Below, piece after piece: positions 18,708-29,476 of a DNA stretch of 64,000 nt. The notes beneath the pieces are model-generated. The model was not told the DNA's origin. It made no database searches and saw only the letters and a program-made list of their open reading frames with translations. The DNA is taken from positions 124,001 through 188,000 of the forward strand of contig CP140038.1 in the NCBI GenBank assembly GCA_039830035.1. Direction: 5' to 3'. Source of the DNA: Buchnera aphidicola (Meitanaphis flavogallis) (GTDB taxonomy: Bacteria; Pseudomonadota; Gammaproteobacteria; Enterobacterales; Enterobacteriaceae). Each line of letters starts with the position of its first letter. Within the stretch, counting starts at the first letter, position 1. A program made the translations under genes and the position numbers.

Positions 18708-18995
18708 ATGATAACTATTAATGTGAATAAACGTAAAAAAGAAGGTAAAAGTTCTAGTCGTAGATTACGTTTAAATAATAAATTTCCGGCTGTAATATAT
18801 TGTTATTCTAAATCTAATATTTGCATAGAATTGGATCATAATATTATCTCAAATATTATCTTTAAATTTGATATTTATAAAGAACAATTTTTTTTAATAA
18901 TGGATAGTATCACATATAAAGTTCGGGTAAAATCGATACAACATCATGTTTTTAAACCTAGAATTATGCACATGGATTTTTTTCAAATACAGTAA
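18708..18995 (+). CDS. rplY: 50S ribosomal protein L25
   Basis: L25 binds 5S rRNA. The 95 residues correspond to the short, gamma-proteobacterial form (E. coli 94), without the CTC domain. Shared segments are KEGKSSSRRLR, NKFPAVIY, IELDHN, and PRIMHMDFFQIQ at the end. TGGAATAA before ATG is a plausible ribosome site. A GC-rich inverted repeat follows the gene. Confidence 0.94.
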   Translation: MITINVNKRKKEGKSSSRRLRLNNKFPAVIYCYSKSNICIELDHNIISNIIFKFDIYKEQFFLIMDSITYKVRVKSIQHHVFKPRIMHMDFFQIQ

Positions 18996-19003
18996 TTTTA
19001 GAG

Positions 19004-19082
19004 TATCGGCACGAAAAAGTGATGAAATATATAAGTGCAATACAATTAGTAATTTAAAGGTTACAAAAATATCGTGCCGATA
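19004..19082. ncRNA. Structured element after rplY (GC-rich inverted repeat)
   Basis: TATCGGCACGA (19004-19014) and TCGTGCCGATA (19072-19082) are perfect inverted repeats of 11 bp enclosing 57 bases. The arms are strikingly GC-rich for this genome. No U-tract follows on either side, so a standard intrinsic terminator is not supported. A small structured RNA, a 3' end of the rplY mRNA, or a protein site are all possible; I do not recognise a known RNA family. Confidence 0.4.
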
Positions 19083-19192
19083 AGGATTAATATTAGTAAT
19101 TTATTGTATTATATAAGTTATGTTTATTACATTATTTAGTATGATTAAATTATTTTATTTTAGATTAATTATATGCTTTTTAAAAGTATATT

Positions 19193-19942
19193 TTATAATA
19201 ATTTAAGTATGATAACTATTTTTGGATATAAGTATAAAATAAATATATTAATCAGTCCTAATATTAAACTTAATTTAAATAGGAAAACTAAGAGTTTTAT
19301 ATTAAAAAAGTTATTTTTTGAAATTGTGTTATTTTTTTTTGATTTAAACATTGTCCAAATTAACCATAAACTTAACCAAATTAATGAAATAGAAGCAAAG
19401 AGCAAGAGTTTAAAATTTGTATTTTCTTTTATTTGTGTGGTATTGATGGCTAATCCAGTAATAATTCCTGGAAGAAAGTATATTGGTGGCCATAATATAC
19501 ATCCGAATATTGTAGAAGAAAAGAATTTTTTTAGAGATAAGTTTAGCATTCCGCATGTCATAGGGATTAATGGTCGAGTAGGGCCGATAAATTTTCCTAT
19601 TAATATTGTAATAGCAGTATAATTATTTAAAGTAGTTGTTATTTTTTTCAAAATTGTTTTATTTTTTTTTAATAAATGAAGATTGTTTAGGTATTTTTTA
19701 AATTTCCATCCAAGATAATATGAAATTGCATCTCCGAATATACAACCAATAAATCCTGCTATCCAAGCAGGATAAAAATTCAATGTTCCATTACCAATTA
19801 ATGTACCTAAAGCTGCCATAAGTATCATTCCGGGAAGAAATAAACCTACTAAAGCTAAAGATTCTAAAAATGCTACTAATGTTATTATAGGTAATGAATA
19901 AAAAATAGATTGTGTTATTAAATATAAAAACCAGTCTTCCAT
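19193..19942 (-). CDS. yabI: DedA-family membrane protein YabI
   Basis: A 249-residue DedA/SNARE-associated family protein, close in length and sequence to E. coli YabI (254 aa). DedA proteins take part in envelope homeostasis and include undecaprenyl-phosphate or phospholipid translocases; the YabI role is not fixed. Family motifs are FLESLALVGLFLPG, GDAISYYLGWKFKK, GKFIGPTRPLIPM and GCILWPPIYFLPG. Several membrane segments are visible, including one at the C-terminus. It is transcribed towards rplY and stands alone. Confidence 0.93.
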   Translation of the reverse strand: MEDWFLYLITQSIFYSLPIITLVAFLESLALVGLFLPGMILMAALGTLIGNGTLNFYPAWIAGFIGCIFGDAISYYLGWKFKKYLNNLHLLKKNKTILKKITTTLNNYTAITILIGKFIGPTRPLIPMTCGMLNLSLKKFFSSTIFGCILWPPIYFLPGIITGLAINTTQIKENTNFKLLLFASISLIWLSLWLIWTMFKSKKNNTISKNNFFNIKLLVFLFKLSLILGLINIFILYLYPKIVIILKLL

Positions 19943-20406
19943 ACTTTCTCGTTTGCTATTTATAAAAAATTAAATAATATAAGAATTTTTAGATTATAAA
20001 TAATTCTTGGAAATTTATAAAAGTATTATATTAATGTTTAATACTAAATAGTTATCATGTTATTTTCAGTGATTTTTAGTATACCAATACGTTTTGTTTA
20101 TTTTTTTAACACTATAATTTTTTAAAAAAATTAGTTCTTTTTTTGAATAAATAATTCAAGTTATGTGTAATATTTATTTTATTTATAGTATATAAAACTA
20201 TTTGTGATCTCGAGTAGTTATTATATATGATTTTTTATTATCTTTAGTTAAATTTTTCAAATAAATTATATTAGTTAAAATAAAAGAGTTGGACGTGTAA
20301 AATTTATAATATCCTATTATAATGTAACATGTTAATATTGTTGCATCAACTAAACATAGAATTTTCGATTATATATATAATTTTTAAAATTTAATGTGAA
20401 GATATC
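19943..20406. other. Divergent spacer yabI/rsmA
   Basis: About 460 A+T-rich bases. In E. coli the genes upstream of rsmA are pdxA and surA; I see no remnant that I can identify as either. Promoters for both neighbours should lie here, but no convincing -35/-10 pair with proper spacing stands out. Confidence 0.5.
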
Positions 20407-21201
20407 ATGATTCAGTTTAAATACAATAAACACATTGTAAAAAAGCAGTTAGGTCAAAATTTTTTAATAGATACTCATATTATTAATAATATTATTAATA
20501 GTATAAGTCCTAAAAAAACAGATATAATGATAGAAATTGGACCTGGATTAGGTGCATTAACTCTTGGTTTTAGTAACTTATTACATAAGTTATTTGTAAT
20601 AGAACGCGATAAAGATTTAGTCACTCGATTACATGTATCTTTATGTGGAATAAAAAATTTAAAAATTTTTTCTAAAGATGTTTTAACATTTGATTTTTCA
20701 TGCATAGAAAATAATTTTTATAATTCTATACGTATTTTTGGAAACTTACCATATAATATTTCCGTTACTTTGTTATTTTATCTTTTTAGATATGATAACA
20801 TTTTTGATATGCATTTTATGTTTCAAAAAGAAGTGGCAAATCGATTGTTAGCTTTGCCAGGTACTAAAGATTATGGTAAATTAAGCATTATTTCTCAGTA
20901 TTTTTGTAAAATAACACGTTTATTTGATGTTTCCCCTCGATCTTTTAGACCAGTTCCAAAAGTTTGTTCTACTTTCTTGAAATTAGTTCCTTATAAAAAA
21001 AAGCGATACTATATTAAAAATATGACTAATTTTAAAAAAGTTATTACATTAGCTTTTAGCAAAAGACGAAAAGTTATAAGAAATAGTTTATCTGAATTAT
21101 TTAGTGAAGATATTTTAAAAAATCTTTCAATTGATCCTATGTTGCGTGCTGAAAACATATCAATTATGCAGTACTGTGTATTATCAAATTATATAAGTTA
21201 A
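20407..21201 (+). CDS. rsmA: 16S rRNA dimethyladenosine transferase RsmA (KsgA)
   Basis: RsmA methylates A1518 and A1519 near the 3' end of 16S rRNA. The protein has 264 residues (E. coli 273). S-adenosylmethionine-binding and catalytic motifs are present: KKQLGQNFLID, IEIGPGLGALT, the acidic residue of VIERD, and NLPYNIS, the family motif. The C-terminal FSKRRKVIRNSL is typical. apaH follows after 64 bases, as in E. coli except that apaG, between them there, is missing. Confidence 0.97.
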   Translation: MIQFKYNKHIVKKQLGQNFLIDTHIINNIINSISPKKTDIMIEIGPGLGALTLGFSNLLHKLFVIERDKDLVTRLHVSLCGIKNLKIFSKDVLTFDFSCIENNFYNSIRIFGNLPYNISVTLLFYLFRYDNIFDMHFMFQKEVANRLLALPGTKDYGKLSIISQYFCKITRLFDVSPRSFRPVPKVCSTFLKLVPYKKKRYYIKNMTNFKKVITLAFSKRRKVIRNSLSELFSEDILKNLSIDPMLRAENISIMQYCVLSNYIS

Positions 21202-21265
21202 TCATAATTACAGGTTATGACGTAATATAACAATTTTTACAATAAAATATTTATGGGAAAAATAT

Positions 21266-22090
21266 ATGAGTACATATTTCATTGGTGATATCCATGGTTG
21301 TTATAATGAATTCATGAAGTTATTAGAACAAGTTTCTTTTAATGAAAAATTAGATCATTTATGGTTAACTGGGGATTTGGTTAATAGAGGTTCTAAATCT
21401 ATTGAAGTTATGCGTTTTGTTTCTTCTTTAGGGTCTAATTTACATTTAGTGTTAGGGAATCATGACCTTAATTTGATTGCTATTCATGCAAACATTAAAA
21501 ACAAAAAATCTAAAAATGATATTATTTCAAATATATTAAAATCTAAAGATATCGATTATTTAATGAATTGGTTGCGTAAACAATCATTGTTAAAAATTGA
21601 TGAAACTAGAAAAATTATTATGGTTCATGCTGGAATTCATCCTTTTTGGAACATTAACATAGCTAAAAATTATGCTAAGAAGTTAGAATCAATTTTATGT
21701 CACAAAAATTATGATACTTTATTTAAAAGTATATTTAATAGTTCTATAGTAAAATATGTTGATAATTCATCTCGAGATTTGGATAGTTTGAGATTTAGTT
21801 TGAATGTTTTTACGAGAATGAGATATTGTTATTGCGATGGAACGTTAGACATGATAAATAAACAATCTCCTTCTATGGATACATTTCCTATGTTGCCTTG
21901 GTTTTCAATGAGAAATAATAATTTACAAGATTATTGCATATTTTTTGGTCATTGGGCTTCTTTAGATAGTAGTATTACTCCGAAAAGATTTATTTCTTTG
22001 GATACTGGATGTTGTTGGGGTGGATCACTTAGTATGTTTCGACTTGAAGATAAAAAATGGTTTCGTCAAAAATCTGAAATGCATATTTGA
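21266..22090 (+). CDS. apaH: Diadenosine tetraphosphatase ApaH
   Basis: ApaH splits Ap4A into two ADP and also removes nucleoside-tetraphosphate caps from RNA in E. coli. The 274-residue protein (E. coli 282) has the metallophosphatase signature: GDIHGC near residue 7, WLTGDLVNRG, LVLGNHDL, the His of MVHAGIHPFW, and the late FGHWASL. It is in the rsmA-apaH unit and converges with folA, whose end lies 15 bases away. Confidence 0.96.
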   Translation: MSTYFIGDIHGCYNEFMKLLEQVSFNEKLDHLWLTGDLVNRGSKSIEVMRFVSSLGSNLHLVLGNHDLNLIAIHANIKNKKSKNDIISNILKSKDIDYLMNWLRKQSLLKIDETRKIIMVHAGIHPFWNINIAKNYAKKLESILCHKNYDTLFKSIFNSSIVKYVDNSSRDLDSLRFSLNVFTRMRYCYCDGTLDMINKQSPSMDTFPMLPWFSMRNNNLQDYCIFFGHWASLDSSITPKRFISLDTGCCWGGSLSMFRLEDKKWFRQKSEMHI

Positions 22091-22105
22091 TAAAAAATTC
22101 CTGTT

Positions 22106-22600
22106 TCATTTTAATGTACGTTCTAAAATTCGAAATTGAAAATTGTATTTATTATAATGGTTGATTTTGTGATCTTCTTTAAACACTGTATTCCAATTCA
22201 TATGCTTATATTTTGGAAAATAAGCATCTCCTAGGATGTTGATTTTTATTTTTGTTAAATAAATTTTGTTAGTAATAGGTAGTATTTGAGAATATAATTG
22301 GCTACCTCCAATAATCATGATTTCATCTTTATGAATTGCTAATTGAATTGCTTTTTGGATAGAATTTACAAAGTATACATTATTATCGTAATTTGTTATA
22401 TTTTTATGAGTTAATACTATATTTTGTCTCATTGGTAATGCAAATTTAATAGAATTCCAAGTAATTCTACCCATTATTATGCTTTTGTTAATTGTGTTTT
22501 TTTTAAACCAAATTAAGTCTAATGGTAAATACCAAGGTATAGAATTTTTATATCCAATTACGTAATTTTCTGACATAGCTACTATAATACTAATATTCAT
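22106..22600 (-). CDS. folA: Dihydrofolate reductase
   Basis: FolA reduces dihydrofolate to tetrahydrofolate with NADPH. The 164 residues (E. coli 159) carry IIVAMSENYVIG, IPWYLPLDLIWFKKNT with the catalytic acid Asp28 (E. coli Asp27), IIMGRITWNSI and the nucleotide-binding IMIIGGSQLY. It begins eight bases after the carB stop and is probably the last gene of the ribF-to-folA minus-strand series. Confidence 0.96.
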   Translation of the reverse strand: MNISIIVAMSENYVIGYKNSIPWYLPLDLIWFKKNTINKSIIMGRITWNSIKFALPMRQNIVLTHKNITNYDNNVYFVNSIQKAIQLAIHKDEIMIIGGSQLYSQILPITNKIYLTKIKINILGDAYFPKYKHMNWNTVFKEDHKINHYNKYNFQFRILERTLK

Positions 22601-22608
22601 ATGCTAGT

Positions 22609-25600
22609 CTAATGTTCGACATTTTTGTTGAGTAAACTTAAAATAGTTTTATGTCTGTCTTGTAGAGATATTACATTTTTTATAGGACATTCGTTAATAG
22701 CCATGATTGTAGCTAAAGCACCATTTAATGTAGTATCATAATGTACTTGATATTGTAAAGCATTTTGGCAAATTGATTTAGAGTCTATGATAGCTTGATT
22801 GCAGTCACTAGTATTTATAATATATATATATTCGCCGTTTTTTAGTCTGTCTTTTATGTGTGGTCTTCTTTCATGAACTTTACTTACTATTCTAACTTTT
22901 ATTCCATTTTTTTGCAGAACTTTTGCAGTTCCTGTTGTTGCATCTAATTGGAATCCGAGATTGTTAAGTATATTAGCTAAATTAGAAATTTTATTTTTAT
23001 CACTGTTTTTTACAGAAATTAGAATTCTTCCTGATTTTTTTATATTTATTTGTGCACCTAACATGGCTTTTGAAAAAGCTTCAGAAAAATTTTTTCCTAT
23101 TCCCATAACTTCTCCGGTAGATTTCATTTCTGGTCCAAGAATAGGGATGGACCCTTGAAATTTGTTAAAAGGAAGTACAACTTCTTTTACTGAATAATAA
23201 GGTGGAATAATTTCTTTTATATAACCTTGTTGTAACAAAGTAGCTCCAATCATGACTTTTGCAGCAATTTTTGCTAATGCTATTCCAGTAGATTTTGAAA
23301 CAAAAGGAATAGTTCTAGCTGCTCTGGGATTTACTTCTAATACGTATACTTTTTTATTTTTTACGGCAAATTGTACATTCATCAATCCTTTTATAGATAA
23401 TGCAAATGCTAGCTGTTTTACTTGAGATCTAATAACGTTTTGAATTGTTATATCTAAGGTATATGCAGGCAAAGAACATGCAGAATCACCAGAATGTACG
23501 CCAGCTTGTTCAATATGTTCCATGATTCCGCCAATTAAAACATTTTTTCCATCACAAATAGCGTCTACATCAATTTCAACAGCACTTTCTAAATAATGGT
23601 CTAATAAAACTGGTTCTTGAGTTTTAGAAGTGATAGAGTTTTTAAAGTAAGTTTTTAAGGATTTTTCGTCGTAAACTACTTCCATGGCGCGTCCACCTAA
23701 TACATATGATGGTCTAATCATAATTGGGTATTGTATAATTTTAGATTGTAAAATAGCATCTTTTAGATTCGTAACAGTAGCATTAGCTGTTTGTAATAGT
23801 CCTAAATTAGATATGATTTTTTGAAATTTTTTACGATTTTCTGCTTTATCAATTGAATTGGGATTAGTTCCTACAATAGGAATACCTTCTTTTTCGAGTT
23901 CTTTGGCTAATTTTAAAGGTGTTTGACCTCCATATTGTATGATTATACCATCAGGTTTTTCTATTTTTGCAATTTCAAGAATTGTTTCTAATGATATTGG
24001 TTCAAAATATAATCTGTCTGATATGTCATAATCAGTTGATACTGTTTCTGGATTACAATTAATAATAATAGTTTTAAATCCGTTTTCTCTTAATGCTAGT
24101 GACGCATGTACACAACAGTAATCGAATTCAATACCTTGTCCAATTCTATTAGGTCCTCCTCCTAAAATTATGATTTTTTTGTCATGATGAATAGGTTTTG
24201 ATTCGCATTCATCTTCCCATGTAGAATACATATATGCTGTTTCACTTTCAAATTCTGCGGCGCAAGTATCAATTCTTTTGTATATTGGATGTAAATTCAA
24301 TTTGTGTCTAATGTTTCTAATTTCTTTTTCAGATTTTTTAGTTAAAATAGATATTCTTAAATCAGAAAATCCTTGTCTTTTGAGTTCTCTTAAGGAAATA
24401 TAATCAATATCTTCTATATTCATTTTTTCTATTTTTGTTTCTGTTTCTATTATGTTTTTTATTTGAGTCAAAAACCATTTGTCAATTAATGTTAAGTTGA
24501 AAACTTCGTTGATAGACATTCCTATACGAAATGCATCTCCGATATACCATAATCTATCAGATCCTGCTTCTCGTAATTCGTGACGAATTTTTTGTATGTT
24601 TTTTGTTGTATTTTTTTTTATTTTTTTATCAAAACCACTTGCTCCAATTTCTAGTCCTATTATAGCTTTCTGTATAGATTCTTGAAAAGTTCTTCCAATA
24701 GCCATTACTTCTCCTACAGATTTCATTTGTGTTGTTAGTCGATCATTACAACCTATAAACTTCTCAAAATTAAATCTGGGTATTTTAGTAACTATATAGT
24801 CCATAGTAGGTTCGAAAGAAGCTGTTGTATTTGATCCTATTAAATCATTATTTAATTCATCTAATGTATATCCCACAGCTAATTTTGCTGCAATTTTAGC
24901 GATTGGAAAACCAGTTGCTTTAGATGCTAGTGCAGATGATCTAGATACTCTTGGATTCATTTCAATAACAATCATTTGTCCATTTTTTGGATTAACAGCA
25001 AATTGGACGTTAGCTCCACCTGTTTCTACTCCAATTTCTCTTAAAATTAATATTGATGCATTGCGCATTATTTGATATTCTTTATCAGTTAGAGTTTGAG
25101 CTGGAGAAACAGTTATAGAATCACCGGTGTGTATTCCCATAGGATCTATATTTTCGATAGAACAAACAATTATACAATTATCGTTTTTATCTCGTATTAC
25201 TTCCATTTCATATTCTTTCCATCCGATTAAAGATTCATCAATTATCAATTGTTTTGATGGAGATAAATTTAATCCTTGTTCACAAATTGTTTTAAATTCT
25301 TCGTAATTATACGCTATTCCGCCTCCACTACCCCCCATAGTGAAAGATGGACGAATTATTGCTGGAAATCCTATTTTTTTTATAGCTTGTAATGCTGTTT
25401 GTATATTGTATATAATTTCTGATTTTGCAGTATGTAGTCCTATTTTTCTTATAGATTTTTCAAATAATTTTCTATTTTCCGCTTTTTGAATAGCTTCAAT
25501 AGTAGCTCCTATTATTTTTACTTTAAACTCATTGAGTATTCCATTGTTTTCTAGATCTAACACGCAGTTTAAAGCAGTTTGTCCTCCCATAGTAGGTAAA

Positions 25601-25857
25601 ATAGCATCTGGTTTTTCTTTTTGAATGATTTTTTTAATTATTTTCCAGTGGATAGGCTCAATGTATGTAGAGTCAGCTATGTCAGGATCAGTCATAATAG
25701 TTGCTGGATTAGAATTAATTAAAATGATTTTGTATCCTAGTTCTCTTAGGGATTTACATGCTTGAGTTCCGGAGTAATCAAATTCACATGCTTGTCCAAT
25801 TACAATTGGTCCAGATCCAAGTATTAAAATAGATTTTATATCAGTACGTTTTGGCAT
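22609..25857 (-). CDS. carB: Carbamoyl-phosphate synthase large subunit
   Basis: CarB makes carbamoyl phosphate from bicarbonate, ammonia passed from CarA, and two ATP, feeding arginine and pyrimidine synthesis. The start is the Met of [17 protein letters not shown] at 25857 with AAGGA before it; an upstream in-frame TTG (25869) overlaps that ribosome site. The protein has 1082 residues (E. coli 1073). The two homologous ATP-grasp halves are clear: [17 protein letters not shown] in the first and [16 protein letters not shown] in the second, each with a following [17 protein letters not shown] or [17 protein letters not shown] block. A C-terminal MGS-like allosteric domain is present. The carA stop lies inside the first codons of carB. 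Confidence 0.98.
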   Translation of the reverse strand: MPKRTDIKSILILGSGPIVIGQACEFDYSGTQACKSLRELGYKIILINSNPATIMTDPDIADSTYIEPIHWKIIKKIIQKEKPDAILPTMGGQTALNCVLDLENNGILNEFKVKIIGATIEAIQKAENRKLFEKSIRKIGLHTAKSEIIYNIQTALQAIKKIGFPAIIRPSFTMGGSGGGIAYNYEEFKTICEQGLNLSPSKQLIIDESLIGWKEYEMEVIRDKNDNCIIVCSIENIDPMGIHTGDSITVSPAQTLTDKEYQIMRNASILILREIGVETGGANVQFAVNPKNGQMIVIEMNPRVSRSSALASKATGFPIAKIAAKLAVGYTLDELNNDLIGSNTTASFEPTMDYIVTKIPRFNFEKFIGCNDRLTTQMKSVGEVMAIGRTFQESIQKAIIGLEIGASGFDKKIKKNTTKNIQKIRHELREAGSDRLWYIGDAFRIGMSINEVFNLTLIDKWFLTQIKNIIETETKIEKMNIEDIDYISLRELKRQGFSDLRISILTKKSEKEIRNIRHKLNLHPIYKRIDTCAAEFESETAYMYSTWEDECESKPIHHDKKIIILGGGPNRIGQGIEFDYCCVHASLALRENGFKTIIINCNPETVSTDYDISDRLYFEPISLETILEIAKIEKPDGIIIQYGGQTPLKLAKELEKEGIPIVGTNPNSIDKAENRKKFQKIISNLGLLQTANATVTNLKDAILQSKIIQYPIMIRPSYVLGGRAMEVVYDEKSLKTYFKNSITSKTQEPVLLDHYLESAVEIDVDAICDGKNVLIGGIMEHIEQAGVHSGDSACSLPAYTLDITIQNVIRSQVKQLAFALSIKGLMNVQFAVKNKKVYVLEVNPRAARTIPFVSKSTGIALAKIAAKVMIGATLLQQGYIKEIIPPYYSVKEVVLPFNKFQGSIPILGPEMKSTGEVMGIGKNFSEAFSKAMLGAQINIKKSGRILISVKNSDKNKISNLANILNNLGFQLDATTGTAKVLQKNGIKVRIVSKVHERRPHIKDRLKNGEYIYIINTSDCNQAIIDSKSICQNALQYQVHYDTTLNGALATIMAINECPIKNVISLQDRHKTILSLLNKNVEH

Positions 25858-27028
25858 TTTTTCCTTCAAGTATAATGTTATATTTGTGGTTTTTTACAAG
25901 GGTTATGAATTGATCGAATAGTGTTATGGCATCATGAGGTCCTGGACTTGCTTCGGGATGCCCTTGAAAACTAAAAGCATTTTTGTTTATTACTCGCAAT
26001 CCTTGTATACTTCCATCGAATAGAGAAGTGTGTGTTATTTGGATATTTTCTGGGAGATTATTAGGATTAACTGTAAAATTGTGATTTTGTGAAGTAATCA
26101 TAACGATATTAGAGTGTAGTTCTTTAACAGGATGATTTCCTCCATGGTGTCCAAACTTCATTTTTATTATTTGTGCTCCATTAGCTAATGCTAATAATTG
26201 ATGTCCTAGGCAAATTCCGAATATTGGAATGTTAATTTTCAAGAATTTTTTAATCGAATTAATAGCATAATGACATGGCCTTGGGTCTCCTGGTCCATTA
26301 GATAAAAAAATTCCATCTGGTGATAGTTTAAAAACTTCTTGAGCAGAAGTGTTTGCAGGTACAACTGTTAGATAGCATTGTCGGTTTACTAACATCCGCA
26401 ATATATTTCTTTTTACTCCAAAATCATATACTATAATATGAAATATTGCTTTTTTTTTAAGAGATAATTTTTTAGAATGGTATGTGGTGGCGATTTCTCC
26501 TTTATTCCATGTATAAGAAGATTTAGTACTTACTATTTTTGCTAGGTCTTGATTTTTAGAGTTTTTTAAGCTACAAATTTTATTTAATGTTTCAGAAAGG
26601 TTAAATGTTTTTTTGGTAATAATACAACCATATTGAGATCCAGAAATTCTAAGTATTCTGGTTAATTTTCTTGTATCAATATCAGAAATCGCTATAACTT
26701 TATTTTGTATTAAATATTTGGATAAACTTATTTCACTTCTATAGTTACTAAATCTAATCGAGAGATTGCGAATAATTAATCCATTTGCATGAATAGTATC
26801 AGATTCGCAATCATTTTTATTAATTCCAATATTACCTATATGTGGATAAGTAAAGGTAATAATTTGATTAAAATAGGAAGGATCTGTTAAAATTTCTTGG
26901 TATCCCGTCATGGATGTATTGAATACCACTTCACCTAGTGCTTCTCCTGGTATTCCTATTGATTTACCATAAAAAGTGGTTCCATCACTTAGAATTAATA
27001 CTGCTTCTGACGATGACATTGTTGTCAT
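25841..27028 (-). CDS. carA: Carbamoyl-phosphate synthase small subunit
   Basis: CarA is the glutamine amidotransferase that supplies ammonia to CarB. The class I triad is present: the nucleophile in [10 protein letters not shown] and the His/Glu pair in [13 protein letters not shown]. The N-terminal domain has [22 protein letters not shown] take ATG 27028, which follows GGAG with a spacing of twelve; ATG 27019 is an alternative, and the upstream TTG (27046) overlaps the ribosome site. Length is then 395 residues (E. coli 382). It overlaps carB by 17 bases, so translation of the two is probably coupled. No arginine or pyrimidine control element is evident. Confidence 0.97.
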   Translation of the reverse strand: MTTMSSSEAVLILSDGTTFYGKSIGIPGEALGEVVFNTSMTGYQEILTDPSYFNQIITFTYPHIGNIGINKNDCESDTIHANGLIIRNLSIRFSNYRSEISLSKYLIQNKVIAISDIDTRKLTRILRISGSQYGCIITKKTFNLSETLNKICSLKNSKNQDLAKIVSTKSSYTWNKGEIATTYHSKKLSLKKKAIFHIIVYDFGVKRNILRMLVNRQCYLTVVPANTSAQEVFKLSPDGIFLSNGPGDPRPCHYAINSIKKFLKINIPIFGICLGHQLLALANGAQIIKMKFGHHGGNHPVKELHSNIVMITSQNHNFTVNPNNLPENIQITHTSLFDGSIQGLRVINKNAFSFQGHPEASPGPHDAITLFDQFITLVKNHKYNIILEGKNAKTY

Positions 27029-27120
27029 GTTTTGAAAATTCTCCAATGGTATTATATAATTACCTTGTTTTTTAGTAGATATTTGTTTTTAATGCAGGAT
27101 ATGTTACATATTATATAAAG

Positions 27121-27942
27121 TTATATATTTAACACATTTGACATGTTAAATAATCCTGCTTTTTTTTGCAACATTAACCATATTGCAGCTTTTATTGCTC
27201 CTCTTGAAAAAGTTAATCTATTAGTTGCTTTATGAGTAATTTCTACACGTTCACCAGGATTGGCAAAAATTACCGTGTGATCTCCTACTATATCACCAGC
27301 TCGGATAGTTGAGAAACCAATTTCGTTATTTTTTCGTTTTCCTGTTAAACCTTTTCTTATATATACAGCTTTTTTTTGCAAGTTCCAATTCATTTCGTTA
27401 GATATTGTTTTTCCCATTTCTATAGCTGTTCCAGAAGGAGCATCTTTTTTTGCGCGATGATGTGCTTCTACAATTTCAATATCAGAGTATTTTCCAAGAA
27501 CTTTAGTAGTTGTTCGTAATAAATTGAGTATTAAGTTAATTCCTATGCTGTAATTTGGTGAAAGAATAATACCAATATTTTTAGATGATATTTTGATTTT
27601 TTTTATGTCGATATCAGATAATCCAGTTGTCCCGATTACAATGTTTTTATTATTTATAGAACAAATATTGAGATTTTTCATTGTATTTTGTGGATTGGTA
27701 AAATCTATTAAAATATCGAAATTATTAATTTCTTTTTTTAAAGAATCAGAAATAAAAATACCAGTTTTTTTTGTGCCTATAACGTTTCCTATATCGTGTT
27801 TAATTGAGGTGTGTCCTGGTTTTACTATGGCAGCGCCGAGAGATATGTTTTCGTAATTCCCAGTACATATTTCTTTTATTAAACTTACTCCCATCTTTCC
27901 AAGTGCACCTGATATAGCAATTCTAAATAATTTATGTTGCAT
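27121..27942 (-). CDS. dapB: 4-hydroxy-tetrahydrodipicolinate reductase
   Basis: DapB carries out the NAD(P)H-dependent step of the lysine/diaminopimelate pathway, which gives both lysine for the aphid and a peptidoglycan precursor. The 273 residues equal E. coli. The nucleotide fold has AISGALGKMG, and the active-site block EAHHRAKKDAPSGTA holds the catalytic His and Lys. The end WLMQKKAGLFNM-like tail is kept. In E. coli dapB also lies just upstream of carAB. Confidence 0.97.
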   Translation of the reverse strand: MQHKLFRIAISGALGKMGVSLIKEICTGNYENISLGAAIVKPGHTSIKHDIGNVIGTKKTGIFISDSLKKEINNFDILIDFTNPQNTMKNLNICSINNKNIVIGTTGLSDIDIKKIKISSKNIGIILSPNYSIGINLILNLLRTTTKVLGKYSDIEIVEAHHRAKKDAPSGTAIEMGKTISNEMNWNLQKKAVYIRKGLTGKRKNNEIGFSTIRAGDIVGDHTVIFANPGERVEITHKATNRLTFSRGAIKAAIWLMLQKKAGLFNMSNVLNI

Positions 27943-27960
27943 TTTTTACGTTTCTTTTAA

Positions 27961-28917
27961 TCAAAGGTTAGTAATATTTTTTATTTTTTTTAGTTCTTTA
28001 GGCATATGAAATATGATATTTTCTTTTATTCCAGATATTTCTGTGACAGTGGAATGTTTTATTTTTTTTAGTTTTTTTATTACTTTTTCTATAACAACAT
28101 TTGGAGTGGAAGCTCCGGCTGCTATTCCAATAGATTTTATATTATTATCCCAATGATTTATATTAATATCATTTTTAGAATCTATTAAAATGGAATTTTT
28201 TTTTGTTTTTTTTGCTAATTTAAAAAGCTGATTAGAATTAGAAGAATGTTTTGATCCTATGATTATAATAGCGTCAGATATTTTTGATAGTTCTTTTACT
28301 GCTATTTGACGATTAATAGTAGCATAACAAATATCTGGATTTTTAGGATTAGTAATATTAGGGTATTTTCTTCGTAATTCTGAAATAATAGGATTAATAA
28401 CTTCTAAAGATAGTGTAGTTTGAGTCATAAACGTTAAGTTGTTTGGTTGTTTAACTTTTAATTGCGAAACGTCTTTGATTGATTCTATAAGATAAATATT
28501 ACCATTGGCATTATTATATTGTCCCATTGTACCTTTTATTTCTGGATGTTCAGAAGTTCCTATAAGTATTACTTCAAACCCTAAATCACTGGCTTGTGAT
28601 ACCTCTTTGTGTACTTTTTTAACGAGTGGACAAGTTGCATCAATTATTTTTAATCTTCTTTTTATAGCTCGATGCTTAAAATTTTTAGATACTCCATGTG
28701 CTGAAATAATTAGTATTGATCCAACTGGAATAAGATCGATATCTGGACTAAAAATTACTCCTTGAGATTTTAAACAGCTAGTTACATAAGTATTATGTAC
28801 TATTTCGTGATTTACGTAAATAGGTTTTCCCCAGATTTTTAATGCAGCATTAACAATGTTAATAGCTCGTTTTACACCTGCGCAAAAACCCCTTGGATTT
28901 GCTAAAAAAATATTCAT
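27961..28917 (-). CDS. ispH: 4-hydroxy-3-methylbut-2-enyl diphosphate reductase
   Basis: IspH (LytB) is the last enzyme of the MEP isoprenoid route, a [4Fe-4S] protein. The 318 residues (E. coli 316) show the cluster cysteines: Cys12 in GFCAGVKRAI, one in DATCPLVKKVH, and one in PDICYATINRQ. Substrate residues in VNHEIVHN, SAHGVSK and EHPEIKGT are also present. Its intactness matters for the frameshifted ispE at 55670-56520, because both belong to one pathway. In E. coli fkpB lies between lspA and ispH; it is absent here. Confidence 0.97.
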   Translation of the reverse strand: MNIFLANPRGFCAGVKRAINIVNAALKIWGKPIYVNHEIVHNTYVTSCLKSQGVIFSPDIDLIPVGSILIISAHGVSKNFKHRAIKRRLKIIDATCPLVKKVHKEVSQASDLGFEVILIGTSEHPEIKGTMGQYNNANGNIYLIESIKDVSQLKVKQPNNLTFMTQTTLSLEVINPIISELRRKYPNITNPKNPDICYATINRQIAVKELSKISDAIIIIGSKHSSNSNQLFKLAKKTKKNSILIDSKNDININHWDNNIKSIGIAAGASTPNVVIEKVIKKLKKIKHSTVTEISGIKENIIFHMPKELKKIKNITNL

Positions 28918-28987
28918 ATGTATGTAAGGATGTAATATAATGTTTATATATGATTATTAGAATGTATATATGTGATATACATATATG

Positions 28988-29476
28988 TTATTTTTTTTCT
29001 TTTTTTAAAAAGTAAATATATATTACTAAAATACTACCTAAGAAAATACTAATATCTGCTACATTAAATGTAGCAAAATGCCAATTATTAATATGAATGT
29101 CAATAAAGTCTATTACAAATCCAAAGTATAGTCGATCTATCATATTGCCTATTGCTCCACTAATTATTAGAGTATAAGCAAAGCTATAATATTTTTTATT
29201 TATTTGTATGAGATAGATTATTTTCAATATTGCAGCTATAGTAACGATATCTACTAAGAGTAAAAAATATTTATATTTTTGACTTATTTCAGAAAAAAAG
29301 CCAAATGCTAATCCATAGTTGTGTATATGAAAAATATTTAATATTGGGTTGAGTTTTTGTATTTCAAATAATAGTAAATTATTGATTATCCATCTTTTGC
29401 TTGAAATATCTAGTGATATTACTAGAAGAAAGATGCTGAATAAAAATATTTTATTTAAAGTTAGTAATTTTTTCAT
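28988..29476 (-). CDS. lspA: Lipoprotein signal peptidase (signal peptidase II)
   Basis: LspA is an inner-membrane aspartyl protease that removes the signal peptide of diacylated prolipoproteins. The 162 residues (E. coli 164) form four hydrophobic segments. The catalytic pair is visible as Asp123 in GFVIDF and Asp141 in FNVADISIF; NMIDRL is also kept. Its start overlaps the ileS stop, so both are co-transcribed. Confidence 0.95.
   Translation of the reverse strand: MKKLLTLNKIFLFSIFLLVISLDISSKRWIINNLLLFEIQKLNPILNIFHIHNYGLAFGFFSEISQKYKYFLLLVDIVTIAAILKIIYLIQINKKYYSFAYTLIISGAIGNMIDRLYFGFVIDFIDIHINNWHFATFNVADISIFLGSILVIYIYFLKKEKK

Noticed and set aside
19173..19622. Plus-strand open frame of about 149 codons
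   Set aside because: It lies antisense to yabI, whose protein is clearly homologous; the plus frame shows no recognisable family.
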